From contig NZ_JRPD02000020.1 in assembly GCF_000765805.2 (NCBI RefSeq), forward strand, positions 1 to 36,953: 36,953 nucleotides of DNA, written 5' to 3'. Below the pieces are notes generated by a model that was given only the letters and a program-made list of their open reading frames with translations, had not been told where the DNA came from and did no database searches. Origin of the DNA: Helicobacter muridarum. GTDB taxonomy: Bacteria; Campylobacterota; Campylobacteria; Campylobacterales; Helicobacteraceae. The position numbers and the translations under genes are program-made. Positions 1 to 8,867 of the stretch are shown here, piece by piece; position 1 is the stretch's first letter; every line of letters starts with the position of its first letter.

Positions 1-2
1 TA

Positions 3-1076
3 TTCTCTATTGGCTTATTTAAAAAAGTATTCATTGCAGATTCTTTTGCAAAATGGGCAAATGCTGGGTTTGGTGTTGTAGAGAATGGAGGTGTTTTAAA
101 TATCTTTGAATCTTGGGTTACATCTCTATCTTATACCTTTCAACTCTACTTTGATTTTAGTGGGTATTGCGATATGGCAATAGGCTTAGGATTATTCTTT
201 GGGATAATGCTGCCTATTAATTTTAACTCTCCTTATAAAGCTTTAAACATTAGTGAGTTTTGGAGGAAGTGGCATATAACTCTTGGGAGATTCTTAAAAG
301 AATATGTCTATATTCCATTAGGAGGAAATAGAAATACAAAGTATAAAGATTATAGCCATTATGGAATCTTAAACAAGCTTCTAACTCTTAGGAATCTCTT
401 TATCATAGCACTATTAAGTGGAATATGGCATGGGGCTGGATATGGATTTGCAATATGGGGATTATTACATGGAATTGCAATGATAATTCATAGAATTTAC
501 TCATGGGTGATAGATAATATGATGCATGAGAGAGATTCTAAAAGTTTTTTAAATACCAATCTTAATAATGCTTTAGAATCTAAAGATGAAAAAGATTCTA
601 AAGACATAGACTTTAAGGATTTAGATTCTAAAAGCAAAGCAGATTCTACAAAACAACTCCGCAATACTCCTTTAGCAAAAAATATAAGAAACTTTACTCA
701 AGGCAGATTCTATAAAGTGCTTTGTTGGTTTATCACTTTTAATTTTATCAATATTGCTTGGATATTTTTTAGGAGTGAAAATGTGCAAGGAGCGTTTAAT
801 CTTTTAAAGGGAATGTTTGGGATTATTTGGGTTGAGTTACCCTTAAAAGCTCATCATATGCCTAAGCTTTTGGGTCAAATAGGTGGTAGAAATGATACTT
901 TAGTTTATATTATCTTGGCATTTGTGGTATGTGTTTGGTGTAGGAGTGCTACCACAAAATTATCACAACATATAAATAGCATAACATTCACGATTTTGGG
1001 AGCAGTGTTTGCATATATCGTATTGGGACTTTTTGTTCAAGATTATAACGTACCATTTTTATACTTTAATTTTTAA
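3..1076 (+). CDS. MBOAT family O-acyltransferase (AlgI/PatA-like), 5' partial
   Basis: The reading frame is open from the left edge, so the start lies outside the window. This is an integral-membrane acyltransferase that moves acyl groups (usually acetyl) across the inner membrane for O-acetylation of a surface or cell-wall polymer. Visible family signatures are FQLYFDFSGYCDMAIG, then FWRKWHITLGRFLKEYVYIPLGG, then the conserved histidine in SGIWHGAGYGFAIWGLLHG. Further membrane segments follow. Between the WHGAG block and the last membrane helices lies a hydrophilic Asp/Ser/Lys-rich linker (about nt 530-650). Four AGATTCT words lie within it and a fifth follows at nt 705. The gene is followed after 9 nt by an SGNH-like gene, the usual two-gene arrangement. 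The family call is firm; the substrate cannot be read from sequence. Confidence 0.9.
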   Translation, partial: FSIGLFKKVFIADSFAKWANAGFGVVENGGVLNIFESWVTSLSYTFQLYFDFSGYCDMAIGLGLFFGIMLPINFNSPYKALNISEFWRKWHITLGRFLKEYVYIPLGGNRNTKYKDYSHYGILNKLLTLRNLFIIALLSGIWHGAGYGFAIWGLLHGIAMIIHRIYSWVIDNMMHERDSKSFLNTNLNNALESKDEKDSKDIDFKDLDSKSKADSTKQLRNTPLAKNIRNFTQGRFYKVLCWFITFNFINIAWIFFRSENVQGAFNLLKGMFGIIWVELPLKAHHMPKLLGQIGGRNDTLVYIILAFVVCVWCRSATTKLSQHINSITFTILGAVFAYIVLGLFVQDYNVPFLYFNF

Positions 1077-1085
1077 AGGCATAAA

Positions 1086-2165
1086 ATGCAAATATTAGGT
1101 ATTAAACAAATTGTATTTTTTTTCCTTTCTAGTCTCGTTCTTTTTGCAAGCTATTTTATATTCACATTTTACTCCGTGCATTTTGCTCATATTCCTGTAT
1201 TTGACTACACTGAAATTTGGATTAAAGATGTATATCAAGCTAAGGACATAATAAATGATAGGGTAACAACAAAACAAAGGCTTATGGTTGTAGGCGGCTC
1301 TAGCTCGCTCTTTGGTTTTAATGGAGCAATGGTTGAGTTAAACACTGATTTTAGTTTTATCAACTACGCCACACATGCAGGACTACCCATTAATTATCAT
1401 ATTGATAAAGTTATAGCAAAGGCAAAAGAGGGCGATATTATTATTTTGCCATTGGAATTTGGTTATTATTCATCAAATTCTCCTTGGAGTAATTATTGGT
1501 ATATTCAAAATATGCTTAACTGGGATAAAGATTATCGTAAATATATTGATATAAAACATACACTTTTAGCATATATGAAAAATAATCCTACACAAGTCCT
1601 CTTAAGAGCTAAATACTACCTCGAAAACCCACATTTTAAAAGAGAAAAAAGCATTCAGGAAATCACAAATCAAAAAATGATTGTGCCACTCAATGATTCT
1701 ATTCAAAAAGACATCATAACAATTCCTTGTCAAAGCTTTGCTTGGGCTGGCTATAGCTACGAATCTCTAAGCCCTAGCGGTGATTTTTGCTCACAAAAAA
1801 ATATCAATATTTTTGAGAAAGATGAAAGCTATTTTGATATACAAATAAAAGTATCTCCATTTTTTCTAAGTGAATATAAGAGGCTAAAAGATTTTGCAGA
1901 TTCTAAAAATATAAAAATTTTTCTCTTTTACCCTCCAACTATGGAAAATCCATCTTTTAGCCTTAAAGATATAAAAACTTTTGAAAAGATTGAGAATCTC
2001 AAATCTCAACTTGCTGCCCATAATATTTATATCTATGGAGATTTTACAGATTTTCATTTTGATAAAAAATATTTCTATGATACAGGCTATCATCTTAATA
2101 GTGATGGAGCAAATCTCCGCACAGGCATTTTTATCAAGCAGCTCTTTAAACTTCCTATATATTAA
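1086..2165 (+). CDS. SGNH-hydrolase-like / DltD-AlgX-type partner of the MBOAT protein
   Basis: 359 residues. One N-terminal membrane anchor (about residues 8-30, Phe/Leu-rich) is followed by an extracytoplasmic domain. An SGNH block I-like motif, GGSSSLFGFN, lies near residue 71, with Ser as probable nucleophile. A block V-like Asp/His pair lies near the C-terminus in DTGYHLNSDG. Proteins of this shape take the acyl group exported by the MBOAT partner and place it on a polysaccharide or peptidoglycan. An AAAGG ribosome-binding site overlaps the end of the upstream gene and the spacer is 9 nt, so the two are probably co-transcribed and co-translated. I recognise the superfamily and the context but not the acceptor. 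Confidence 0.75.
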   Translation: MQILGIKQIVFFFLSSLVLFASYFIFTFYSVHFAHIPVFDYTEIWIKDVYQAKDIINDRVTTKQRLMVVGGSSSLFGFNGAMVELNTDFSFINYATHAGLPINYHIDKVIAKAKEGDIIILPLEFGYYSSNSPWSNYWYIQNMLNWDKDYRKYIDIKHTLLAYMKNNPTQVLLRAKYYLENPHFKREKSIQEITNQKMIVPLNDSIQKDIITIPCQSFAWAGYSYESLSPSGDFCSQKNINIFEKDESYFDIQIKVSPFFLSEYKRLKDFADSKNIKIFLFYPPTMENPSFSLKDIKTFEKIENLKSQLAAHNIYIYGDFTDFHFDKKYFYDTGYHLNSDGANLRTGIFIKQLFKLPIY

Positions 2166-2282
2166 AGTTTAAACAGCTATCAATAAATATTTTGCCTTTA
2201 GCTTAAATACTTATAGTAGCAAGAGACATCCTACTAGTAACTTCCAAAGCATAGAATCTTAAAATAATTCAGCTCACACCTC

Positions 2283-2313
2283 TTGACAAACACTAAGTGT
2301 TAGGCTTTATAAT
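2283..2313 (+). promoter_or_regulatory. MerR-type promoter, copy 1 (19-bp spacer with operator dyad)
   Basis: Consensus -35 TTGACA (2283-2288) and -10 TATAAT (2308-2313) are separated by 19 bp, two more than the optimum. The spacer carries the dyad ACACT-A-AGTGT, overlapping CTAA-GTG-TTAG. An over-long spacer with a centred operator is the hallmark of MerR-family activation by DNA untwisting. Four other copies with the same spacing occur in this window. An AAGGAGG ribosome-binding site follows, just before the ATG at 2344. No MerR gene is in the window. Confidence 0.8.
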
Positions 2314-2343
2314 TTCAAATGTATTTTATTATAAGGAGGAGTA

Positions 2344-3290
2344 ATGCAAGATAAAAGCGCGAAATCTTTAGCGCGTAGAGACTTTTTAAAAACCTCTGCA
2401 AAGCTTAGTGTAATGGGAAGTGTAGTAGGTTTAGGTGGCTTTGCTTTAAGTGCGTGTAGCGAGGATTCTAAAAATTCTGCATTTACAAACAATCTTCAAA
2501 AAACACAAAACATTCAAGGAGATACAATGAAATCTACTCTCACCCCAAAAGCACAGCAAAATTTTGAGAAGCTCTTTGGCGACCCAAGTGCAAGTGGCCT
2601 AGCTCAAAGCGATCCTGATTTTTTAGCAATTATGTGAATTTTGCCTTTGATGAAGTGCCAAGTGAATCTAGACTTGAACTTAAAGAAGATTTGATGATTG
2701 TCCTTGCCTCACTTATAGCAATTCCAGCTTTAAGTGAGTTTAATAATATGCTTCAGGCAGCATTAAAAAATGGCGTTGAGCCTGTGGCGATTAAAGAAAT
2801 TATCTATCAAGCCACGCCTTATGTGGGTATGGGAAAGATGCTAGATTTTATCACTGCTACTAATGAAATTTTTACGCAAAATAAAATCTCTTTACCCCTA
2901 GAGCCTCAAGGCACAACTACGCTTGAAGATAGAGTAGAATTGGGGCTGCAGACACAGCGCACAATTTTTGGAGAAGCCATTGATAAAGGCAATGCAGCAA
3001 CACCAAAAGACTACCAACACATACGCACTTTTTTAAGTGGGAATTGCTTTGGGGATTATTACACACGCGGTGGGTTAGATTTGAAGTTTAGAGAGCTTTT
3101 AACCTTTGTCTATATTCTTTCTATGGGCGGGGCAGATTCTCAAGTGAGGGCACATATTGCGGGGAATCTTAGAATGGGTAATGATAGAGCTAAGCTTATT
3201 GCAGTGATTAGCGCACTTGTGCCTTATATCGGTTACCCTAGAAGTCTAAATGCCCTAAGTGCGCTTGATGAGATTGCACCCTTAAAGTGA
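2344..3290 (+). pseudogene. Tat-signal carboxymuconolactone decarboxylase (AhpD-like) family protein, frameshifted
   Basis: The N-terminus has a twin-arginine export signal (ARRDFLK near residue 11, then a hydrophobic stretch and a Cys in SACSE, so possibly a Tat lipoprotein). After about 97 codons the frame hits TGA at 2635-2637. The rest of the family (FAFDEVPSESRL onward, two CMD-type helical repeats) continues one frame over from a GTG at 2634. One added base would restore a protein of about 315 residues. The GTGA overlap could in principle allow translational coupling, but the split falls inside a conserved helix region, so I read it as a frameshift. The second repeat has no CxxC (GADSQVRAH), so AhpD-type peroxidase chemistry is unlikely. 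The gene sits behind MerR-type promoter copy 1. Sequencing error remains possible. Confidence 0.75.
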
Positions 3291-3540
3291 AAAGAATTTG
3301 GCTTTTAGATTCTAAAATCCTGCATATTGGTTCTGTCGGGTTTTGATAAGCGAATCTGGATTTATAAGTTTAATTTGATGGTAAAATATCTCTAGTTTTG
3401 TACTGATTCATTCGCACGACACAAAAAAACTATGTATAGGGTTTTGTACTAATACTTTATAAAATTATTTATGAATCTATGCGATTAGAATGGATTGTCC
3501 TACTGGACATCGATTCTATAAGATACTTTGGAGATATATA
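3291..3540. other. Intergenic leader before the dnd operon
   Basis: About 250 bases without a convincing gene. The sequence is very AT-rich, and a TATAAA box near 3461 preceded by T-rich runs is a plausible Campylobacterota-style promoter for the downstream operon (weak evidence). A GGAG ribosome-binding site at 3530-3533 lies 7 nt before the ATG at 3541. That makes 3541 the start, rather than an in-frame ATG at 3490 which lacks such a site. Confidence 0.4.
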
Positions 3541-3765
3541 ATGGAAAATATCACCGCTGAAGGCTTATCGCTTTCTTTGTTGCAAGAAAAGGGATTGCCC
3601 CACTTTCATATATTTGATATTCGCTCAACCCAAGCCTTTTTGAGTGCGCACTTACAAGGTTCATTCCACGCAAAAGATGAGAGAGAAATTATAGAATCTT
3701 TAGAGTATTTAGCGGGGGGGGGGGGTAAATACCTTTATCAAGCCTCTCCTTATCGTCTGCTTTAG
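3541..3765 (+). CDS. Rhodanese-domain N-terminus of a DndC fusion (phase-off as read)
   Basis: As read, this encodes 74 residues and stops just after a 12-G tract. The visible part is the first half of a rhodanese fold, with the DxR motif in HIFDIRSTQAF followed by AHLQGSFHA. One frame over, immediately after the G tract, the second half continues: the active-site loop IVCFSSKKSKTLAQ (Cys codon at 3758-3760) and the closing YYLDCGIMEAFENGFEPI. That sequence runs directly into DndC. With 11 (or 14) G residues the whole region 3541-5245 is one frame of about 567 residues (Cys73 the predicted persulfide carrier). Inferred role: receiving sulfur and passing it to the DndC domain, as the rhodanese domain of ThiI does for its PP-loop domain. 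The start is supported by GGAG 7 nt upstream. Confidence 0.8.
   Translation: MENITAEGLSLSLLQEKGLPHFHIFDIRSTQAFLSAHLQGSFHAKDEREIIESLEYLAGGGGKYLYQASPYRLL
3714..3725 (+). repeat. PolyG contingency tract (G12) inside rhodanese-dndC
   Basis: Twelve consecutive G residues lie in the coding region. Upstream codons are in frame 1 and the downstream rhodanese/DndC codons in frame 2, so G11 or G14 is the on state and G12 is off. Runs of about this length mutate by slipped-strand mispairing in Helicobacter and Campylobacter. Confidence 0.85.
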
Positions 3766-3865
3766 CTCTAAAAAATCTAAAACCCTAGCCCAAAATATCA
3801 TTCAAAACCAAAATTTTATCTCACTCTATCCCTTAAATACCATTTACTATTTAGATTGCGGGATA

Positions 3866-5245
3866 ATGGAAGCCTTTGAAAATGGCTTTGAGCCTATCTC
3901 AAGCCCACAAAATCCTAAAAATAAATTTTCACTCATTCAATCTACCTTAGAGGAGCTAAAAACTAAATTTCTTGCCTCAAAGCGCACTTGGGTTGTTGCT
4001 TTTAGTGGTGGTAAGGATTCTACTTGTGCGCTACAACTTGTCTATGAAATGCTCGTCTCTTTGCAATCACATCAAAGGAGGCAGACTTATGCTATTGCTT
4101 CAAATACGCTTGTAGAAGCCCCACATATTGATAGATTTTTAAAAGAAGTAATCCATTCTATCAATTCCCACGCAAAGAAAAACAATATCCCCTTTGAAAT
4201 CCTACAAGTTAGCCCAAGCTTGAAAGATGATTTTTGGGTCAATCTCATTGGCAAAGGTTACCCTAGCCCGACAAGGACTTTTCGGTGGTGCACTGATAGG
4301 CTGAAAATCACTCCAACTAAAGCAGAAGTTGCTAAAATCACACAAAAATATGGCTCGGCTCTTTTGATACTAGGTTCAAGAAAGGCAGAATCAAGCAATC
4401 GTAAAAAATCCATAGAAAAGAGAATCCTAAATGAAGAGGGTTATTCCCAACATCACGACTTCCCCGATACGCTTACTTTTTCACCCATTGCAGAGTGGAA
4501 CACCGATGAAGTATGGGCGTATCTTAGCACACATAAGCCTTTGTGGGACAAAGACCATAGCGAATTATTTTTGCTCTATGCCAAAGCAAGTGGTGAGGAG
4601 TGTCAGTTTATCACAGATTTAAGTCAAAGCAGTTGTGGTGGCTCAAGATTTGGTTGCTGGGTATGCACGGTGGTGAATGAGGATAAATCAATGCAGGGCT
4701 TTATAGAATCTGGAGAGGAGAATCTAAAACCCCTCAATGAATTTAGAAATTACATTAAAGATTTAAGGGAGGATTGCAATGCAAGGGCAGATTATAAACG
4801 CGATGGCAGAGCGGTGTATAAGGTTGGAGGACTTGGACCCTTTTTAAGCCATATTCGTGTGGAGATTCTAAAAAGACTTTTGCAAACAGAGCAGGAATTT
4901 ATACAAAATGGTGGCAGTAAGCTCATCACAGATTCACAAATTTATGCGATACAAGAGCAGTGGAACAAGGAATTTGATTTTGAAAATAAAGCAATACAAC
5001 TCGCACAGGAGGTAGGACGAATGAAAGATGAAAAATTAAAACAAAGCAGGGTTTTACATAAGGAGCTTTTGACAGAAGTGGCAGACAGGCTGGATTCTAA
5101 AGAGCTAGAGAATCTCATTAGCACTTGCATAGACATTTATAATACCACAGGTTTAAGGGGTAAAAATAATGCTTCAAGCAAGATAAAGAAAGAAATAGAA
5201 AAGCTTGTAGAGGATAAAACGAGCAAGCAAAGAAAGGAGGCATAA
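3866..5245 (+). CDS. dndC: DndC, DNA phosphorothioation sulfurtransferase (PP-loop, Fe-S)
   Basis: DndC activates the DNA backbone for replacement of a non-bridging oxygen by sulfur, using a PP-loop ATP pyrophosphatase fold and an iron-sulfur cluster. Numbered from the ATG at 3866, the PP-loop SGGKDS is at 47-52 and the signature GKGYPSPTRTFRWCTDRLKI is at 129-148 (Cys142). A cysteine group follows at 257, 264 and 267 in SSCGGSRFGCWVC. The C-terminus is helical, as in the family. The ATG at 3866 has no good ribosome-binding site and sits inside the last strand-helix of a rhodanese domain that is open in the same frame back to about 3726. The natural protein is therefore probably a rhodanese-DndC fusion started at 3541. 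An AAAGGAGG just before the stop serves dndD, which begins at the next base. Confidence 0.92.
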   Translation: MEAFENGFEPISSPQNPKNKFSLIQSTLEELKTKFLASKRTWVVAFSGGKDSTCALQLVYEMLVSLQSHQRRQTYAIASNTLVEAPHIDRFLKEVIHSINSHAKKNNIPFEILQVSPSLKDDFWVNLIGKGYPSPTRTFRWCTDRLKITPTKAEVAKITQKYGSALLILGSRKAESSNRKKSIEKRILNEEGYSQHHDFPDTLTFSPIAEWNTDEVWAYLSTHKPLWDKDHSELFLLYAKASGEECQFITDLSQSSCGGSRFGCWVCTVVNEDKSMQGFIESGEENLKPLNEFRNYIKDLREDCNARADYKRDGRAVYKVGGLGPFLSHIRVEILKRLLQTEQEFIQNGGSKLITDSQIYAIQEQWNKEFDFENKAIQLAQEVGRMKDEKLKQSRVLHKELLTEVADRLDSKELENLISTCIDIYNTTGLRGKNNASSKIKKEIEKLVEDKTSKQRKEA

Positions 5246-7246
5246 ATGTTTATATCAAAAATCACCATTTCCAATCTTTTTGCTTACTATGGAAAAGTGG
5301 AGATAGAGTTTAAAAAGGTTGAGGGAAAGAATCTCTATTGCATTTATGGCAATAATGGCTTTGGTAAAACAAGCTTTATCCGTTGTGCGAAATTGCTTTT
5401 TTTGGGTGCTGGTGTGAAAGAAGCAGAGATTCCAAATGTTATCCAAAGATTTGCACCGCATATTAAATCGACTAGACAATTACTTAGAGGCGATTCAAAA
5501 ACTTGGGCTGGAATCTTAAACAAAGCAGCGACAAAAGAGGGATTAGAGGATTTTTTTATCTCTTTTGAGGGCGCTTTGGGAGATAAAAGCTTTGTCCTCA
5601 CTCGTGCTTTTACAAATGTTTATGGTGAAATTGAGGAAAAATTAATATTAAATCTTGATAAAGAAAATTTGAATGACGAAGAAGCACAAGAGAGAATTAA
5701 TATGATTTTGCCTCCAAATTTAACGGAATTTTTCTTTTTTGATGGCGAGGAATTGGGAGAGTTGAGTAATAATTTACGCAAAGAATTTCAAGGAAAAATT
5801 GAGGAAATATTGCAAATTAAGCCTTTAGATATGCTCATTAAACAAATTCACAATTATAAAGATGAGTTAATGACAAGAGAAATAACGAGCAAAGAGCAAC
5901 AACGCGCACTTGATGACAAAAAACAAGATAGAGACAAATACAAATTAGATTTGAGCCACAACAAAGAAAAACTTAAAAGCATTGAGCATTTTATTGAGGA
6001 AAAGTCTAGCCAAATAACACAAATACAAAGAAAGATTGAGAAACTAAGTGCAGATTCTAGCAAAGAACAAGCAGAGCTTATTAGCGAAAAAAATGAGTTG
6101 GATAAAGAACTTGTTACTTTAAAAGAGAGATTGAAAGAAAGCATAAAAAGTGTAATTTTTGTGAGCAACGAGGCACTTTTGCAAGATTTGAGAGTTCATA
6201 TACAAGAATTGGAACTTAGCAATTTTGCAAGTGATATTGAAGTGTTTAAAAGGCTTTTGCCTGAACTTAAGGAATTTATGAATGAAGAGCTTGAAAACAG
6301 CGAGTTATTTAAAGTGCTTGATATAAAAAGCATAGAAGAGATTATAGATAAATTTCCAAATAAGCTAGAAAGCAAGGGGTTTGCCCATTCTTTTATCACG
6401 CATAATATGCTTATGCCATTAAGAGAATCTTTAGCAAGGCTGGAAAATGCGGGTTTAACACAAGATATAAAAGAGATAAAAAGCGCAAAAAATAAACTCG
6501 CACAAGTTAAAAATTACATTGATGAATTAAGCAGTGATGATAGCACAAGAGAAAAACAAAAAGCACTCAAAGAGGAAGTAAGCGCATTAGAGAGTGAAAA
6601 ATCCCAAAAAGAAGAGGAAAAAGAAAAGTTAAAAGATGATTTAAGAAAATTGGAAATAGCAAAAGAACAGCTTGATAAAGAAATTGATTCTTTAGAGCAA
6701 AATATCAATACAGAGCGCATTGATAGTAAGTTAAGGATTTTGGAATCTTTAAAAACTAGCTTAATTCAATATAGAGAAAAATTGAATGATAAGCTAAGAG
6801 ATGAGCTGCATTCACTTATTTTGGAAAATTATCAAAAACTTTTGCCCAATGATAATATCAAGGAATTAAGCATTAGCGAGGATTTTGAGATAAAGCTTAA
6901 AGATGAAAATGATGAGCAAATCATTATAGAAAACCAAAGCAGCGGACAAAAGCAGATTCTAGCGATTGCGATTTTTTGGGCTTTAAGCAAATTATCAAAC
7001 TCTAATCTACCTATTATCATTGATACGCCATTAAGTAGAATAGATAGGGAAAATAGGGCAAGAATTATACAAAACTATTATACGAGCAATGCACAGGTAA
7101 TTATTCTGCCCCATAGTGGAGAAATGGGAGAGAGGGAATATGAATATGCAAAGAATTACCTTGCGCAACTCTATAAGATAGATAACCAAGCAGATAGAAA
7201 ACACGCCACTATCAAAAGAGTAGGAAAATTTGAAGAAATTTTATAA
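5246..7246 (+). CDS. dndD: DndD, SMC/Rad50-like ATPase of DNA phosphorothioation
   Basis: 666 residues, the usual size for DndD. The Walker A motif GNNGFGKT is at 35-42, after the family start FISKITISNLFAYYGKVEIEF. Long charged coiled-coil arms fill roughly residues 190-560, with many Lys/Glu heptads. The ABC signature SSGQKQ lies near 565 and Walker B (PIIIDTPLSRID) near 590, with a D-loop-like stretch after it. This is the Rad50/SMC layout. DndD supplies the ATPase that opens or nicks DNA together with DndC and DndE. The gene starts on the base after the dndC stop, with a strong AAAGGAGG, so translation is coupled. It is followed after 9 nt by the next gene. Confidence 0.92.
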   Translation: MFISKITISNLFAYYGKVEIEFKKVEGKNLYCIYGNNGFGKTSFIRCAKLLFLGAGVKEAEIPNVIQRFAPHIKSTRQLLRGDSKTWAGILNKAATKEGLEDFFISFEGALGDKSFVLTRAFTNVYGEIEEKLILNLDKENLNDEEAQERINMILPPNLTEFFFFDGEELGELSNNLRKEFQGKIEEILQIKPLDMLIKQIHNYKDELMTREITSKEQQRALDDKKQDRDKYKLDLSHNKEKLKSIEHFIEEKSSQITQIQRKIEKLSADSSKEQAELISEKNELDKELVTLKERLKESIKSVIFVSNEALLQDLRVHIQELELSNFASDIEVFKRLLPELKEFMNEELENSELFKVLDIKSIEEIIDKFPNKLESKGFAHSFITHNMLMPLRESLARLENAGLTQDIKEIKSAKNKLAQVKNYIDELSSDDSTREKQKALKEEVSALESEKSQKEEEKEKLKDDLRKLEIAKEQLDKEIDSLEQNINTERIDSKLRILESLKTSLIQYREKLNDKLRDELHSLILENYQKLLPNDNIKELSISEDFEIKLKDENDEQIIIENQSSGQKQILAIAIFWALSKLSNSNLPIIIDTPLSRIDRENRARIIQNYYTSNAQVIILPHSGEMGEREYEYAKNYLAQLYKIDNQADRKHATIKRVGKFEEIL

Positions 7247-7255
7247 GGAGAGAAA

Positions 7256-8746
7256 ATGGCAGATTTTAATACAAACAATCACGAAGAGATACTCATTGAC
7301 AATGTGCGAAAAAATGGCTTTGGGTATAGCATAGATAGTGAGTTTCCTAAATATTTTGTGTTAAGAGTAGCTCTGGCAAAGGCTCTATCCTTGCCTAAGA
7401 TACCCCTTAGTTCTCCGAGCTGGAAAAGTCTAAGAGCCGAGAGGGGCAAGGAATATAATTTAGAACAACTCACGGGCAAAGACAAAGAAAAGGGCGAGGA
7501 TTTTGATCTTTTAATCCGCTCAATGCTGTATATGAAGCATAAAGACGAGCTAGATAGAGAAAACAAAAATATTTTCAGCGATGAAAAAGAATATCTAAGG
7601 ATTTTAAGTCGCTATATCCAAAGGGGGCTTTATGAGCTTGATAATACCTATAAATCAAGCGATTGTTTCTATCAATGGTGTTTGGATAATTTACATTTAT
7701 CATCAAAGCAGGAGCAGACAAAAGAAAATCCCAAAAATAATGATGTGGGTTACTTTCTTAAACTGCAAGATTATTTCAAAAAACAAGGAATTGGCATTAG
7801 GCTAATGAATGAAGAGGATTCTTATCGCCATCATATCTGCAAAATTGAGCTTTTGGATTCTACTAAGATTCAAGCCTTTAAAACAAAAAGTCAATATCTT
7901 GATGATGAGTTAGGCGCGAACATTTATATTGAGCAAGTTAAGGGCATCAGCAGAACATATAGTGTGCAGATTCCAAAGCCTAAAGAACAATGGCGAAAAC
8001 TCGGTTTGCCTGAATTGAAGCAAGGCTTAGAGGAATTAAGCAAACACGATTATGCGCTTGGTATTTTTGCGGGAATGAGTGTGGAGAAAGAGCCTTTTTG
8101 CTTTGATTTAAAAACTACTCCGCATTTGCTAGTGGGCGGGACTTCAGGAAGCGGTAAATCAGCACTTCTAAAAATCATTGTTCTTTGTTTATTGCAAACG
8201 CCAAGCGTGGAAATTACAATTATTGACCCAAAATTTGGGTCGGAATTTGTGGAGTTTAACAATGCGAATAATGTAACACTTTTTACCCAAAATGAAGCGG
8301 TAGAGTGCGTGGAGCAATTTATAGAAGAAATGGAATCACGCTACAAAAGAAATGCAGCGGGTGAGAGCTTTGAAAGTATGCCTTATAAAGTGCTTGTTAT
8401 AGATGAATTGCGTAACTTAACAAGAGGCAATAAAGGCTTAAATGATAAGCTTGGAACACTTGCCGAGAAAATGAGAGGTTGCAAAATGCACTTCGTGCTT
8501 GGCACTCAAAGACCAGATGCTCAAAACTTTAGCGGAGATTTACGCAGCAATGTCCCAAGTCGCATAGCCCTCAAGGTGCAAAAAAGCACAGAATCTAAGA
8601 TTATTTTAGATGAAACAGGAGCAGAAAAGCTCACAGGCAAGGGAGATATGCTTATCAAACTTGGCGATAGTAGCAGCCTACAAAGAATCATCGGCATATA
8701 CCTTACAGAGGAGGAGATACACAGTCAGCTTCAAACTATGCTTTGA
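7256..8746 (+). CDS. DndE-like domain fused to an FtsK/HerA-type DNA translocase
   Basis: 496 residues. The first 130 or so resemble DndE: a small helical basic domain with a hydrophobic core and a closing segment ILSRYIQRGLYEL, like the LxxHIHRGIGYL end of DndE (recognised by eye). After a linker comes a RecA-fold motor. Walker A GGTSGSGKS is at 294-302, Walker B VLVIDEL near 380, and FVLGTQRPDAQNFSGDLRSN is typical of FtsK/SpoIIIE sensor regions. Classical DndE is only about 110-130 residues with no ATPase, so the motor is an addition. DptH/DndH of the linked restriction arm has a HerA-like helicase, which suggests the motor may take part in restriction, DNA tracking or loading. It has AAGGAG upstream and is the last gene of the operon. 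The translocase call is firm; DndE identity is moderate. Confidence 0.8.
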   Translation: MADFNTNNHEEILIDNVRKNGFGYSIDSEFPKYFVLRVALAKALSLPKIPLSSPSWKSLRAERGKEYNLEQLTGKDKEKGEDFDLLIRSMLYMKHKDELDRENKNIFSDEKEYLRILSRYIQRGLYELDNTYKSSDCFYQWCLDNLHLSSKQEQTKENPKNNDVGYFLKLQDYFKKQGIGIRLMNEEDSYRHHICKIELLDSTKIQAFKTKSQYLDDELGANIYIEQVKGISRTYSVQIPKPKEQWRKLGLPELKQGLEELSKHDYALGIFAGMSVEKEPFCFDLKTTPHLLVGGTSGSGKSALLKIIVLCLLQTPSVEITIIDPKFGSEFVEFNNANNVTLFTQNEAVECVEQFIEEMESRYKRNAAGESFESMPYKVLVIDELRNLTRGNKGLNDKLGTLAEKMRGCKMHFVLGTQRPDAQNFSGDLRSNVPSRIALKVQKSTESKIILDETGAEKLTGKGDMLIKLGDSSSLQRIIGIYLTEEEIHSQLQTML

Positions 8747-8867
8747 TAAATTCTAATTTCAATACAAATAAATTATACACCAATACGAAACCTTGTTTAA
8801 TTCTATTGTTCTTTATTGAGGTTATTATTTAGATTGTATATAATACGGATTTTATGCGGAGAAAATA

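Noticed and set aside
2344-3290. Two separate coupled genes (GTGA overlap) instead of one frameshifted gene
   Set aside because: The two halves together make one normal-length family member, and the split lies within a conserved helix; coupling is kept only as a remote option.
3490-3540. Earlier ATG for the rhodanese gene at 3490
   Set aside because: It lacks a ribosome-binding site, whereas GGAG is well placed for the ATG at 3541, where rhodanese similarity begins.
5246-7246. SMC-like protein as a RecF/RecN repair protein
   Set aside because: Direct coupling to dndC, the DndD-type N-terminus and the length fit DndD better.
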